Positions 1 to 7,205 of a stretch of DNA of 16,457 bases are shown here, piece by piece (positions within the stretch are counted from its first letter, which is position 1; every line of letters starts with the position of its first letter). Origin of the DNA: an uncultured Bacteroidales bacterium (GTDB lineage: Bacteria; Bacteroidota; Bacteroidia; Bacteroidales; P3); the NCBI GenBank assembly GCA_937884485.1, contig CALGCG010000001.1, forward strand, positions 1 through 16,457, in the 5' to 3' direction. The notes beneath the pieces are model-generated. The model was not told the origin of the DNA. It did no database searches and was given only the letters and a program-made list of their open reading frames with translations. A program made the position numbers and the translations under genes.

Positions 1-639
1 ATAACTCTCATAGGTGTGGTATTACGACCGAAAGTGTATTGAGCCGACAATGGGCCGTGGACAGATCAGCAAGGTTGTCCGATAAGTACCCCAAGAAATC
101 GATGCCAATCATCAAAGATAAATTCAGTCGTAGCAAATAAAGTGTGCCTACATGATTGTGGCGATAAAATCAACAATGAACACAAAGTGCAAAATCGGTG
201 GCAGAATGTAGCGACGATATATGCGATGAAAGCCCGATTGCGAGAGTTAATGAAGTTTCGGGATAGAGCGAAATTGCTACCTACACAGCATTGCAGTTAG
301 ACAAAAACAATCATACACTATAAAATGGAATTAGCCACAAAAAGAAGATCTTGATTTCGGAGCGACAAAGTAGAAATGGAGTTGCGATAAAAGTATTCTC
401 TTTGACATCAAATCCGCCAATGGTTATTTGGTTTGGGAACGGAAGAAAAGAATACTACCATTTGTGATATTGAAGATACTCTTTGATGCATTTACAAGCA
501 TATGGTGACTATTGAAACTTATAAATTACTCTTATTTATTCACATTATATTTATCGAATTGAGATTTATTAGAAAATCGGCATTACATTTGTAAGACAAA
601 GAACTGAATATTAAATATAATCTATAATTTAATGTAATA
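1..639. other. Region without recognisable gene (left edge)
   Basis: I see no convincing gene here on either strand. The longest open stretch I could follow runs on the plus strand from about 46 to the TAG at 298-300. Its only ATGs lie late in the frame, and its product resembles nothing I know, so I treat it as decayed or non-coding. From about 490 to 639 the DNA becomes very AT-rich and serves as the leader of the gene starting at 640. No tRNA, hairpin terminator or tandem repeat stood out. Confidence 0.5.
559..591 (+). promoter_or_regulatory. Candidate promoter of the 335-aa gene
   Basis: TACATTTG at 584-591 fits the Bacteroidetes -7 element TAnnTTTG. A TTG at 559-561 could be the -33 element, but the spacer is 22 bp rather than the usual 19-21. 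Transcription would start near 598, giving a leader of about 40 nt. Confidence 0.4.
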
Positions 640-1647
640 ATGGGAAAATGCTTATTATGCCTTCAAAACGATGCAGACAAAACGGGATCTCATATTATTC
701 CTAGTTTTTTAATGAAACGAGTCAATGGAGAAGGGAAAAGAGATCATGAAATTGGATTCATGGTAAAAAATGGTATTTCTAGCACTTATTTTGGTAGAGA
801 CGTATACGAAGAAAAACGAAGAACCATAACAGATAATGAACAAAAGCTGTATAGTAGAGAAAATTATGATGTTAAAGATTATATATTTTGTAAGCATTGT
901 GAAGAACTTTTAGCCTCCTTAGAAAGTAAATATGCTCAAAGTGTTAATTTAGCGTATTCTTCAAAATCGAATATCAAAAACACAAAAGTAACGTCAGTTG
1001 AAGCTATGCTTTTTTGGTGTTCTATTGTATGGCGAGTATCAGTAACGGAGCATTTAGGATGTCGATTGCAAAAAGATTTAGAAGAAAGATTACGTGTGGC
1101 TATAATCACCAATAATATAGGTGGGCTTAATGTTAGTTACGCATTATTTAGGTGTAAAGACTATGCTAAAAAGACAGAAAATGGCACCTGTGTTTGTATG
1201 GATATTGCAGATAAGAGTATTTTATTATTTGTAGACGATTATATGTTGGTTATGGTTTTTGATTTGGATGATGATGCTGAATTTGAACTATTTGGGATTG
1301 GCTTAACGCTAAAGAAAAACACATTGAATACCGGAGATAAATTGGAAGAGATTTCTCCTCTACCAATAGACGTATTTACAAACCTAATATTTTCGGTTGA
1401 AAGAACCTTAATTACAAATATGCAAATACCTGAAAAAATTCAGGAACTACACACATTAATCTTTAGGCAACCAATACCCAAAGATATTCTTTGTGAAATA
1501 CTTGAAAGAATGCTAACGACAGGAAAACTTGGGGATAAATACACTGTAGAACATTATGATATGTGCTATAAAGAGGTTCTTAAAAAACATGGTCTAATTA
1601 TAGAGAATAATGATAACACTTTTAGAATTGTAAAAGATAGGAAATAA
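640..1647 (+). CDS. Zinc-binding HNH-like protein with SHIIP motif, unknown function
   Basis: This 335-aa protein opens with a metal-binding pattern: C4 and C7 (CLLC), then H18 in SHIIP, then C84 and C87 (FCKHC). Such a CxxC...SHIIP...CxxC layout is seen in uncharacterised accessory proteins whose N-terminus resembles the treble-clef zinc centre of HNH nucleases; several are linked to defence islands. The remaining ~240 residues are mixed helix and strand, with no signal peptide or membrane segment. The ATG follows a very AT-rich leader, as is normal for Bacteroidetes. The gene stands alone on the plus strand, with a convergent terminator downstream, and is much more AT-rich than the host block, suggesting acquisition. 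Nuclease activity is inference: I do not see a full HNH catalytic triad. Call of a genuine gene is firm; function is not. Confidence 0.75.
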   Translation: MGKCLLCLQNDADKTGSHIIPSFLMKRVNGEGKRDHEIGFMVKNGISSTYFGRDVYEEKRRTITDNEQKLYSRENYDVKDYIFCKHCEELLASLESKYAQSVNLAYSSKSNIKNTKVTSVEAMLFWCSIVWRVSVTEHLGCRLQKDLEERLRVAIITNNIGGLNVSYALFRCKDYAKKTENGTCVCMDIADKSILLFVDDYMLVMVFDLDDDAEFELFGIGLTLKKNTLNTGDKLEEISPLPIDVFTNLIFSVERTLITNMQIPEKIQELHTLIFRQPIPKDILCEILERMLTTGKLGDKYTVEHYDMCYKEVLKKHGLIIENNDNTFRIVKDRK

Positions 1648-1673
1648 GACTATTTACAACATCAAATATATAA

Positions 1674-1702
1674 GAGAAAAGGCACTTGCTGAAGCAAGCA
1701 CC
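1674..1702 (-). terminator. Rho-independent terminator for the 77-aa gene
   Basis: On the minus strand GGTGCTTGC (1702-1694) and GCAAGTGCC (1689-1681) form a 9-bp stem with a TTCA loop, followed by TTTTCTC. Two of the pairs are G-U, so on the plus strand they become C-A mismatches. The hairpin is therefore directional and serves the minus-strand gene that stops 26 nt earlier, not the plus-strand gene ending at 1647. Confidence 0.75.
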
Positions 1703-1728
1703 TTTGAGCAGGTGTAAATATCTATCTT

Positions 1729-1962
1729 TTACATCAGATAGACATACATTGTATAGATGTCGCCATTGAACAATTCTTCGGCTTTGAGAGCTGCTTCTTC
1801 ATCATTGCGAGCTTCGACTTCGTATGAGTAAACTTCATTGTCGAAATCCTCAATATCCACTTGGTAAAACTTCATCGCACGAGGATTAAAGCGAGAGCGA
1901 TTATTCACTGAATTGTTATCGAAACCAAGATTCATTACCGATGTTTGAACTGAATGTGTCAT
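1729..1962 (-). CDS. Small DpnD/PcfM-like protein (77 aa)
   Basis: The last ~48 residues (YQVDIEDFDNEVYSYEVEAR, then an acidic alanine-rich helix and GDIYTMYV) match the layout of the small DpnD/PcfM C-terminal domain: a strand ending in VEA, a D/E-E-A helix, and a final short strand after an N/G turn. Such proteins of 50-80 residues are common on Bacteroidetes mobile elements and have no known biochemical role. I keep the ATG at 1962 because an A-rich stretch precedes it; an internal start at 1875 would leave only the conserved part. A good terminator follows the stop, supporting a transcribed unit. The family link is from pattern memory only. Confidence 0.6.
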   Translation of the reverse strand: MTHSVQTSVMNLGFDNNSVNNRSRFNPRAMKFYQVDIEDFDNEVYSYEVEARNDEEAALKAEELFNGDIYTMYVYLM

Positions 1963-2435
1963 ATTATTTTACGATTTAATGATTTAACAATAATGTGCTT
2001 TCGCACTTGATTTTTACGCGCAACCAAGTGGGTATGCAAGTGAACAGGCAGTGACACATCTGCCGTTAAACATCAAGGATTATCTCAGATAATTTACTAC
2101 CCTTTAGGGCTGGAGAAATTTCGGATAACTTGCCGAGTCCTTGTGTAGTGAATGATACCCGAACTTTGCGTAGTGAAATATCAAAGTGTGACGAAAAGCG
2201 ACAGCCATTGTATCATCAAATCAGGCTGTAAAATAAGACACAGTAATGGGACATCGAGCAGTAATGAATTGCCCGATAACATAAAAGAAGAACCACTCGG
2301 CTCGCTCCTTGTGAGGAGAAAACCAAGTGGTCTAATATGAGGATTAAAGATGTTTACCGAAGTCGGTTGCGACAGATAGAACAGCCAAAGCAAAGAATCA
2401 ACGGCACATCAAAGTATGTCTATCGTAAAAGATTG
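1963..2435. other. Intergenic region with hairpins, no supported gene
   Basis: This ~470-bp gap separates the 77-aa gene from the gene ending at 2436; both are minus-strand. It holds a small GNRA-type hairpin (GTGCGAAAGCAC on the minus strand, plus-strand 1995-2006) just before the 77-aa gene, and a large hairpin at 2292-2331. Short open frames occur on both strands but have odd compositions, lack ribosome-binding regions and run into the real gene. It probably contains the promoter of the 77-aa gene, which I could not place. Confidence 0.45.
2284..2331 (-). terminator. Probable terminator after the 183-aa gene
   Basis: On the minus strand ACCACTTGG (2331-2323) pairs with CCGAGTGGT (2300-2292) through nine pairs including one G-U. 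Between them CTCCT-CACA-AGGAG forms a second, inner stem. TTCTTCTTTTATG follows. It lies about 105 nt past the stop at 2436, which is far for a terminator, so a structured RNA is an alternative. Confidence 0.5.
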
Positions 2436-2987
2436 CTATGCAATCAAATTAGCAAGAGTGCCGAATGTGAAAAGTATCAACGGCAAATTATCTGCAAGCG
2501 TCGGTTGATTATCGAGGTATTTTGTAATGAGAGTTACACGAAGTTTCGCACGAACATTTGGGTTTTGTAGCAAATTGAATAACTCTTCATCAATGCGAGC
2601 ATAAGCGATATTTGCTCGTAGGTTAGGCAATGAATAATTGCTGATTTTATCAATTTGACAATTAGGATTTGCTACAAGTTGCCAAAATGGTTCAGACTTC
2701 ATGTGATAATATGGGTAGTTTGCTACCGGCTGAAACAATTTGCTCTCACCTAAAAGAGCCGAAGTATTACGCTTGAATTGACGCACCAAATCATCGCAAA
2801 GAGGAACACGGCAATCAGTAATCACACCTCGCTCGATTAGGTCGATAATTGAAAGCAACAGCAATGCTTTGTGCGGTGCCGGCTTTCCACACTTCTTCAT
2901 CGTATTAAGCGATGAAAAGCAATCAATATAATATTCCAAATCTTTATTGATTTCAGTGCCAAAAGAATAAGTTACAATAAGTTTCAT
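2436..2987 (-). CDS. PHKALLLL-domain protein related to N-terminus of HNH restriction endonucleases
   Basis: The 183-aa product carries the sequence KPAPHKALLLLSIIDLIERG at about residues 35-54, then strands and PFWQLV at about 100, and the segment YARIDEELFNLL near 130. This is the N-terminal 'head' region found in front of HNH nuclease domains of modification-dependent restriction enzymes (ScoMcrA-like N-terminal domain). Here no HNH domain follows: the protein ends after LRVTLITKYL plus a short tail. From memory, stand-alone proteins of about this length occur in Bacteroides relatives, so it is probably complete rather than truncated. TTTAGGAA lies immediately before the ATG. In full enzymes this region is thought to help recognise DNA; what it does alone is unknown. 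Neighbouring genes are AT-rich accessory genes. Confidence 0.7.
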   Translation of the reverse strand: MKLIVTYSFGTEINKDLEYYIDCFSSLNTMKKCGKPAPHKALLLLSIIDLIERGVITDCRVPLCDDLVRQFKRNTSALLGESKLFQPVANYPYYHMKSEPFWQLVANPNCQIDKISNYSLPNLRANIAYARIDEELFNLLQNPNVRAKLRVTLITKYLDNQPTLADNLPLILFTFGTLANLIA

Positions 2988-3070
2988 TTCCTAAATATAA
3001 TTACAGCTTAATCTGATAAAGAAACTCTTAGTCCTAAATTCAATCCATTCGAAAGCTTATCTAAATATTG

Positions 3071-3280
3071 TTATTTTAAGATTATTTTAAAAGATGTCTT
3101 ACGCTCAGAGGTTTGTTCTGCTGTAGTTATACTAATGTCAAGTTTGAGTGAACAAATGGCATTAAGTAAACGTATTGTTTTGAATTTGTCTTCATTATTT
3201 CCCAATAGGTTAAGGTACCAACCATTTTCTAATTCTTTATAGGCTAAGATATTGGCAGCGGGAACAACTCGTGTCACCAA
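3071..3280 (-). pseudogene. Broken gene remnant at the left junction
   Basis: From about 3258 downward the frame has the AT-rich coding character of region A and reads ILAYKELENGWYLNLLGN onward. The first residues (before ILAYK) come from GC-rich DNA with no relation to the rest, so the true N-terminus is missing. The frame stops at TAA 3073-3071, but the same frame continues cleanly for 20 more codons (starting QYLDKLSNGL) to a second TAA at 3010-3008. This suggests that the first stop is a later mutation. I do not recognise the protein. It is most likely the C-terminal stump of a gene cut by the joining event. Confidence 0.5.
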
Positions 3281-3425
3281 GTCATTCCGGCGACGGGGGC
3301 CGCGTCATACCGTGATGCCCACGGCTGGAGCCTGTTCAGAGACATCAGTGCGGAGCCTTGACACCGTGTTGCCGTCTGCCACGACGCCATACCCGGATGC
3401 TGTTTTACGATATCCCATCCAAAAG
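3258..3425. other. GC-rich non-coding host DNA at the left junction
   Basis: Composition switches sharply near 3258 from AT-rich to GC-rich. Between there and the terminator hairpin at 3426 I find no gene: the open frames on both strands have shadow-like composition and no start signals. It is the downstream flank of the secreted-protein gene that stops at 3502. Confidence 0.5.
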
Positions 3426-3453
3426 GGCGGGGTTCACGTGAGTGAGCCCCGCC
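3417..3453 (-). terminator. Terminator of the first secreted-protein gene
   Basis: On the minus strand GGCGGGG (3453-3447) pairs with CCCCGCC (3432-3426), and the inner TCAC and GTGA extend the stem across a one-base mismatch. CTTTTGG follows. It lies about 50 nt past the stop at 3502. Confidence 0.7.
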
Positions 3454-3501
3454 TGCCATCTGTCTATGTGACAGAGTTGATTATCCCACTGGCATTATAG
3501 A

Positions 3502-5190
3502 TTATCTGACCGTCTTCTCTGTGATGACCTCTCCATTCCCATATGTGGCGCGCCTGATGCAGATGCCCTTGGCGGCGGAGGCCGGGATGCGCATTCCGGC
3601 GGCGTTGTAATACTCCACGCTCACCGGGGCCTCAGAGTCCTCCACCTCGTCTACCGACACTCCGGCGCTCTCATAGCCCGGGGCCCAGCCGATCTCCGAG
3701 AAGACTGTTGTGTCGCCGTCCTTGTAGAGCATCCTTACGCCTATGCTGTCGAAGCCCTCGGGATATACGATGATGTAGAACCTGCCGCCGCCGAGACTGT
3801 TCATCTCCCAGCATGAGAAGGTGTAGGGGATTTCGGTCATAGGCTCCTCGATGTTATACTCGTCGGGAAGGAACTCGAACACCTCGTCGTCAATGATGAG
3901 GTTGTAATATAGCTTGTCGGTGGGGAGCACGTTGCCGTCCTGCACCGCCGGAAGGATGAAGTCAAGCTCCGGAAGAAGGCCGGTCTGGGGATCCATGGGC
4001 AGGTATTGCTCCACTATCGGGGTGGGGAGCGATGTCACGACCATATCGGGGTCGGGGGCACAGAGGTAGAGCGAGGTGACATTCGAGAGGCAGGCGAGCC
4101 CGTCGTCGCGTATGGATATGCCGAACGCCCCGGTCATGTTCAATGTCTTCCTCTCCTCGTCGAAGTCGAAGACCACCACCTCCTCCATGTTCAGGCATTC
4201 CTTGTCGCATGGCATGAACCAGGCCTGGCACATATATGTCATATAATGGCCCAGAAACTGCTTTTTGAAGGACACAGTCTTCCTGTCGGGGCTTATCGTG
4301 CCGACAATCGGAGACGTGGCCAGGTCCGTGCCGGCCATAATGCCTACGATATACAGCTGGTCGCCGTCGATGGCCACCTGGTAGGGGAAGCCGGAGTACT
4401 GGTCGATTTTGTTCCATTGCTCGATCTCGACCCCTGCCGGGATCTCCGCCACTTTGTTGTGGTCGGGCTCCATGGTGGTGAATGTGGAGCAGGTGTACTG
4501 CCAGCTCCAGTACGGCTCTATCGGATTCCCGGCCTCGTCGGTCTCGAAATAGTAGCAGTAGCCGAGCACCATATTCTCGTCCACCGCCTTGAGGGTGCCG
4601 TCCTCAAGGATTGTGAAGCGGTAGACCTGCTCCTCGGTGGGCTCGTAATATCCTTGGTTGGGGTCGTCAGGGGATGGGGTGTATCCTATGGCGAGACACG
4701 CCTGGTCCACTACAAGGCCGTCGTCATACACCCTTCTGTCGGCGATCTGCGGGAACTGCATCACCACCTCGCCGTCCTCGATGCGGCCCTTGATCCAGCA
4801 GTTGTTCCAGGCGAGCGACCATACCGGCTTCATATAGAACATACCGTCGTCAGTGGTCACGGTCTCCATAATCATGCCGTCGTCCCAGTTCTGCAGCTCT
4901 CCTGCCAGCGGATGATACCACTGGCTGACACCACCTTTTTTCACCATGAACTGGTGGTCGCCCTCCGGCATCTGGATTATCGGCTCGGGGATCTCCGAGG
5001 GGCCAGGGATGTCGCGGCGTGTCTGCGGGGCCGGGCCGCGGCGCGGGCCTGCGGGAGCTGTCTCGCTGTCATATACTGATTGTGTGGTCTCGGCAACGCT
5101 CAACAGCGCTGAGGCCGATGTCGTCTGCGGCTGTGCCGCTGCCGCCGGCCCGGTCAGGGCGAGGGCGGCCAGTAGTGGAAAGAAACTCAT
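3502..5190 (-). CDS. Secreted protein of unknown function with Bacteroidales C-terminal tail
   Basis: The product, 562 aa, starts at the ATG at 5190, where AAAGGATACCT precedes it and a short signal peptide (MSFFPLLAALALTGPAAAAQ) follows. A frame open farther upstream has no such features. The mature protein is acidic and rich in aromatic residues and beta-strand, with no domain I can name. It has many Trp, Tyr and Asp-Gly turns and several cysteines in the middle. The last ~35 residues (VEYYNAAGMRI, then GICIRRATYGN) match the YY-x3-G-x-R, G-I-x-I tail common on exported Bacteroidales proteins, which resembles a type IX secretion or surface-anchoring tail. It follows the TPR/AraC regulator on the same strand and has its own promoter, overlapping the regulator's 3' end. 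Its control cassette is shared with the Omp28-like gene at 8450-10303. Confidence 0.85.
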   Translation of the reverse strand: MSFFPLLAALALTGPAAAAQPQTTSASALLSVAETTQSVYDSETAPAGPRRGPAPQTRRDIPGPSEIPEPIIQMPEGDHQFMVKKGGVSQWYHPLAGELQNWDDGMIMETVTTDDGMFYMKPVWSLAWNNCWIKGRIEDGEVVMQFPQIADRRVYDDGLVVDQACLAIGYTPSPDDPNQGYYEPTEEQVYRFTILEDGTLKAVDENMVLGYCYYFETDEAGNPIEPYWSWQYTCSTFTTMEPDHNKVAEIPAGVEIEQWNKIDQYSGFPYQVAIDGDQLYIVGIMAGTDLATSPIVGTISPDRKTVSFKKQFLGHYMTYMCQAWFMPCDKECLNMEEVVVFDFDEERKTLNMTGAFGISIRDDGLACLSNVTSLYLCAPDPDMVVTSLPTPIVEQYLPMDPQTGLLPELDFILPAVQDGNVLPTDKLYYNLIIDDEVFEFLPDEYNIEEPMTEIPYTFSCWEMNSLGGGRFYIIVYPEGFDSIGVRMLYKDGDTTVFSEIGWAPGYESAGVSVDEVEDSEAPVSVEYYNAAGMRIPASAAKGICIRRATYGNGEVITEKTVR

Positions 5191-5253
5191 AGGTATCCTT
5201 TTTTTGTGTTGATAATTGCCGTCCTCCATTGAGGGCCGGCGGTTTGACTGGCA

Positions 5254-5284
5254 CAAAAATAGGACTTTGCGGAATGCCTGTCAA
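5254..5284 (-). promoter_or_regulatory. Promoter of the first secreted-protein gene (cassette 1)
   Basis: On the minus strand TTG (5284-5282), a 20-bp spacer, then TATTTTTG (5261-5254) exactly fit the Bacteroidetes -33/-7 promoter pattern. The spacer contains GGCATTCCGC. The same promoter with nearly the same spacer lies before the gene at 10303. The expected start near 5247 gives a leader of about 57 nt. Confidence 0.8.
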
Positions 5285-5312
5285 TAGCGGAAAGCCATGA
5301 TTCCATTTGAGA

Positions 5313-5347
5313 TTGACTCATCGGATGCGTTGTGTTGATTCAATTGA
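5313..5347 (-). promoter_or_regulatory. Inverted repeat, probable operator (cassette 1)
   Basis: On the minus strand TTGAATCA (5343-5336) and TGAGTCAA (5320-5313) form two inverted 8-bp arms, one base off perfect, separated by 15 bp. The palindrome TCAATTGA (5347-5340) overlaps the outer arm. The inner edge lies 28 bp upstream of the -33 element, a position typical for an activator. Arms, 15-bp spacing and 28-bp distance are identical in cassette 2. The outer part overlaps the last codon and stop of the TPR/AraC gene. Confidence 0.65.
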
Positions 5348-7094
5348 TGGATTGATTCTCCTCCGCGCTTTTTTTCCTGGAATATTTGATAGCCGCGTCG
5401 CGGTATTCCGAAGGCGTGATGCCCACGACAGCCTTGAAGACACGGGTGAATGTCACACGTGATTTGAAACCGGACTGCCTTCCGATGCCCTCCATCGTGA
5501 GGGCGTTCCCTGTCTTCTCGTCGTCGAGGAGCCGGCACGCCTCCCTGATTCTGCGCTCGGTGACAAGGGTCTTGAAGTTCTTCCCGAGCTCCTTGTTTAT
5601 GGCATGTGAGACGTAGGTATAGTTGGAGGAGACGAGGTCGCAGAGGCGCGACATCTGGAAGTCGGGGTCGAAGACCTCGTCGCTTTCCAGGAGGACCTCC
5701 CTTATCTTGCTTACAAGCACGGGGTCGGGGTCGGGACGTTCCGCGCCGTTCCCGTCGTCTGCCTCCGCGCTGTCAGACGCCCCGGTGTCTTCCGTTGCGA
5801 CAGGGCGCTTCTGCCCGGAGAGCAGCTGGCGGTTCTTCTCGTAGAGGGATAGCAGCAGCCTCTGTTTCTTGCGGTAGTAGACGATTGCCCATACCAGACA
5901 GCATATCACGAGCAGCAACGCCGCCGCAATGAGTATGGCGGTTGTCCGGTTGCGTTCCTTCTCATGGTTCATGGACGCCACCTGGCGGTTGATGCCGTTC
6001 AGTTCCGCCTTCAACCTGAAATCCGACATTGTAAGCATCCCGGTGGTGGAGTAGAGGCTGTCGCGGATACGGTAGAAATCAAGAAGATACTGTTCCGCTT
6101 TGCTCCTGTCGCCGTTTTCGGTGTAGAACCGGTGGAGGTTTTTCGCGGCGTTGAGCCTCTCCACGGACCCGGGTGTGGCGGACGTGAGGCGGTAGTGGTC
6201 GAGAAGTGCCTTCTCGAATGCCTCCCTGTGGCCGAGCATCATGTCTGTCCTCGCCGTCATCAGTCTGGCCTCATTGTGGAATATACCCTCCCTGTCGAAC
6301 GGGGGGGCGCCGGCTGTCATCACCTCCGCCTTGGAGAAAAAGTCGCGGGCGGCAGTGTAATCCCCCCTCAGATAGGCCTCGACCCCGAGACTTAGTGTGT
6401 CGACATAGGCTTTTGTCCCGTCGGGGTCCCGCACATCCCTCAGCTTACGGTATTCCCTTATCCCTTCGAGCATAATCCCGCTGTTGTCCGGGAAATTGAA
6501 ACTTATGACGTTGAAAACCCCGTAAAGGGCCACTATCCAGTTGTGTGCCGCCCCTCCGAGGGTTATCGACTCGAGGAAGCTGCGGTTGGCCTCGGCCATG
6601 GCGTCCGCGTCGTCAAGCCGGAAGGCCGCGTAGGTGCCGAGAAGGACAGAGAGGTCGGCCACCGTGAAAGCCTCTATGCCGGCCATGCCGTTCTCCTCCG
6701 CGATTTCCCTGGCCTGTATGAGGTAGGAGTACGCCTCGCCGTAGTCGGAGAATACGGTCAGAGATATCACCGACATATTGTCGAGGGCGCGCGCGGCGAG
6801 AAGGTGGCAGCCGGGAGCGCTCCGCTCGCCGTTTACCAGGTATCGGTAGGTGGCCGCATAATAGTAGGTCATGGCGCTGTCGGCGGCCATGGGGATTCTT
6901 TTGAAATAGACATCCCCCTTCTCAAACAGGTCGGCCAACGGCATTTCGAGCAGCTCTTTGGAGGCTTTGGCGTCGAAAGATGCCGCGTATGTCGTGGCGG
7001 CTGAGGCTGTGGCGGCACCCGCCATCAGTAAAATCACGCCGAGGATTGTCCTTGTTATTATATTCTTGACGGCTATTACAGAGCTTTTTATCAT
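5340..7094 (-). CDS. Membrane-anchored regulator: TPR-like sensor, TM segment, AraC-type HTH
   Basis: The protein is 584 aa from the ATG at 7094. Residues 12-33 are a signal or first membrane segment. Residues ~40-375 are helical TPR-like repeats, probably periplasmic. Residues ~385-407 (ILIAAALLLVICCLVWAIVY) cross the membrane. An acidic linker (~430-458) leads to an AraC-type DNA-binding domain at ~460-575, with GIGRQSGFKSRVTFTRVFK as the second helix-turn-helix and PSEYR after it. This layout is common in Bacteroidales, where such proteins sense an outside or periplasmic signal and switch on nearby secreted or surface genes. The start at 7094 fits a promoter at 7125-7156; a longer frame to 7127 would begin inside that promoter. 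Its likely target is the downstream secreted gene, whose operator overlaps its 3' end. Confidence 0.88.
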   Translation of the reverse strand: MIKSSVIAVKNIITRTILGVILLMAGAATASAATTYAASFDAKASKELLEMPLADLFEKGDVYFKRIPMAADSAMTYYYAATYRYLVNGERSAPGCHLLAARALDNMSVISLTVFSDYGEAYSYLIQAREIAEENGMAGIEAFTVADLSVLLGTYAAFRLDDADAMAEANRSFLESITLGGAAHNWIVALYGVFNVISFNFPDNSGIMLEGIREYRKLRDVRDPDGTKAYVDTLSLGVEAYLRGDYTAARDFFSKAEVMTAGAPPFDREGIFHNEARLMTARTDMMLGHREAFEKALLDHYRLTSATPGSVERLNAAKNLHRFYTENGDRSKAEQYLLDFYRIRDSLYSTTGMLTMSDFRLKAELNGINRQVASMNHEKERNRTTAILIAAALLLVICCLVWAIVYYRKKQRLLLSLYEKNRQLLSGQKRPVATEDTGASDSAEADDGNGAERPDPDPVLVSKIREVLLESDEVFDPDFQMSRLCDLVSSNYTYVSHAINKELGKNFKTLVTERRIREACRLLDDEKTGNALTMEGIGRQSGFKSRVTFTRVFKAVVGITPSEYRDAAIKYSRKKSAEENQSIN

Positions 7095-7124
7095 GGATTC
7101 TTTGTTGTTGTAGCAAATCAGGTG

Positions 7125-7156
7125 CAAATTTAATCAATAAAAAGCTAATCTGCAAA
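7125..7156 (-). promoter_or_regulatory. Promoter of the TPR/AraC regulator
   Basis: On the minus strand TTTG (7156-7153), a 20-bp spacer and TAAATTTG (7132-7125) match the Bacteroidetes consensus fully. Transcription should start near 7118, 24 nt before the ATG. The IS30 end lies only 28 bp upstream of TTTG, so the core promoter is intact but any upstream operator would be separated from it. Confidence 0.8.
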
Positions 7157-7184
7157 GCGGATATGCAATATGGCTGCGTCGCAG

Positions 7185-7205
7185 ATTAAACAAGCAAGTG
7201 CGAAA
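7185..7205 (+). repeat. Left terminal inverted repeat of the IS30 element
   Basis: ATTAAACAAGCAAGTGCGAAA in parts: ATTAAA, then AA, then AAGTGCGAAA are shared with the reverse complement of the right end. In total 18 of 21 positions match. Confidence 0.75.

Noticed and set aside
50..300. Possible small genes at the left edge, including a frame starting MGRG like ribosomal protein THX
   Set aside because: The MGRG frame stops after 11 codons and lacks the rest of THX. The longer open stretch ending at 300 has no suitable start and no recognisable product.
1999..2019. Sequence resembling the IS30 right end (TTTCGCACTT followed by Ts)
   Set aside because: Only about 15 of 21 positions agree, the similarity rests on one 10-bp block plus a T-run, and no partner end is nearby. 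It is also part of a small local hairpin.
2152..2570. Two short plus-strand frames joined by an ATGA overlap
   Set aside because: The ATGA overlap looked operon-like, but the second frame runs antisense into the 183-aa gene, neither resembles a known protein, and the first contains the terminator-like hairpin.
4006..5079. Long 357-codon plus-strand open frame across the secreted-protein gene
   Set aside because: It lies entirely inside the minus-strand gene that has a signal peptide, promoter and terminator. The frame is rich in His, Val, Gly and Arg, as expected for an antisense shadow in GC-rich DNA.
5606..7004. Several plus-strand open frames over the TPR/AraC gene
   Set aside because: All are antisense shadows of a gene with clear domains; they have biased Arg/Gly/Val composition and no start signals.
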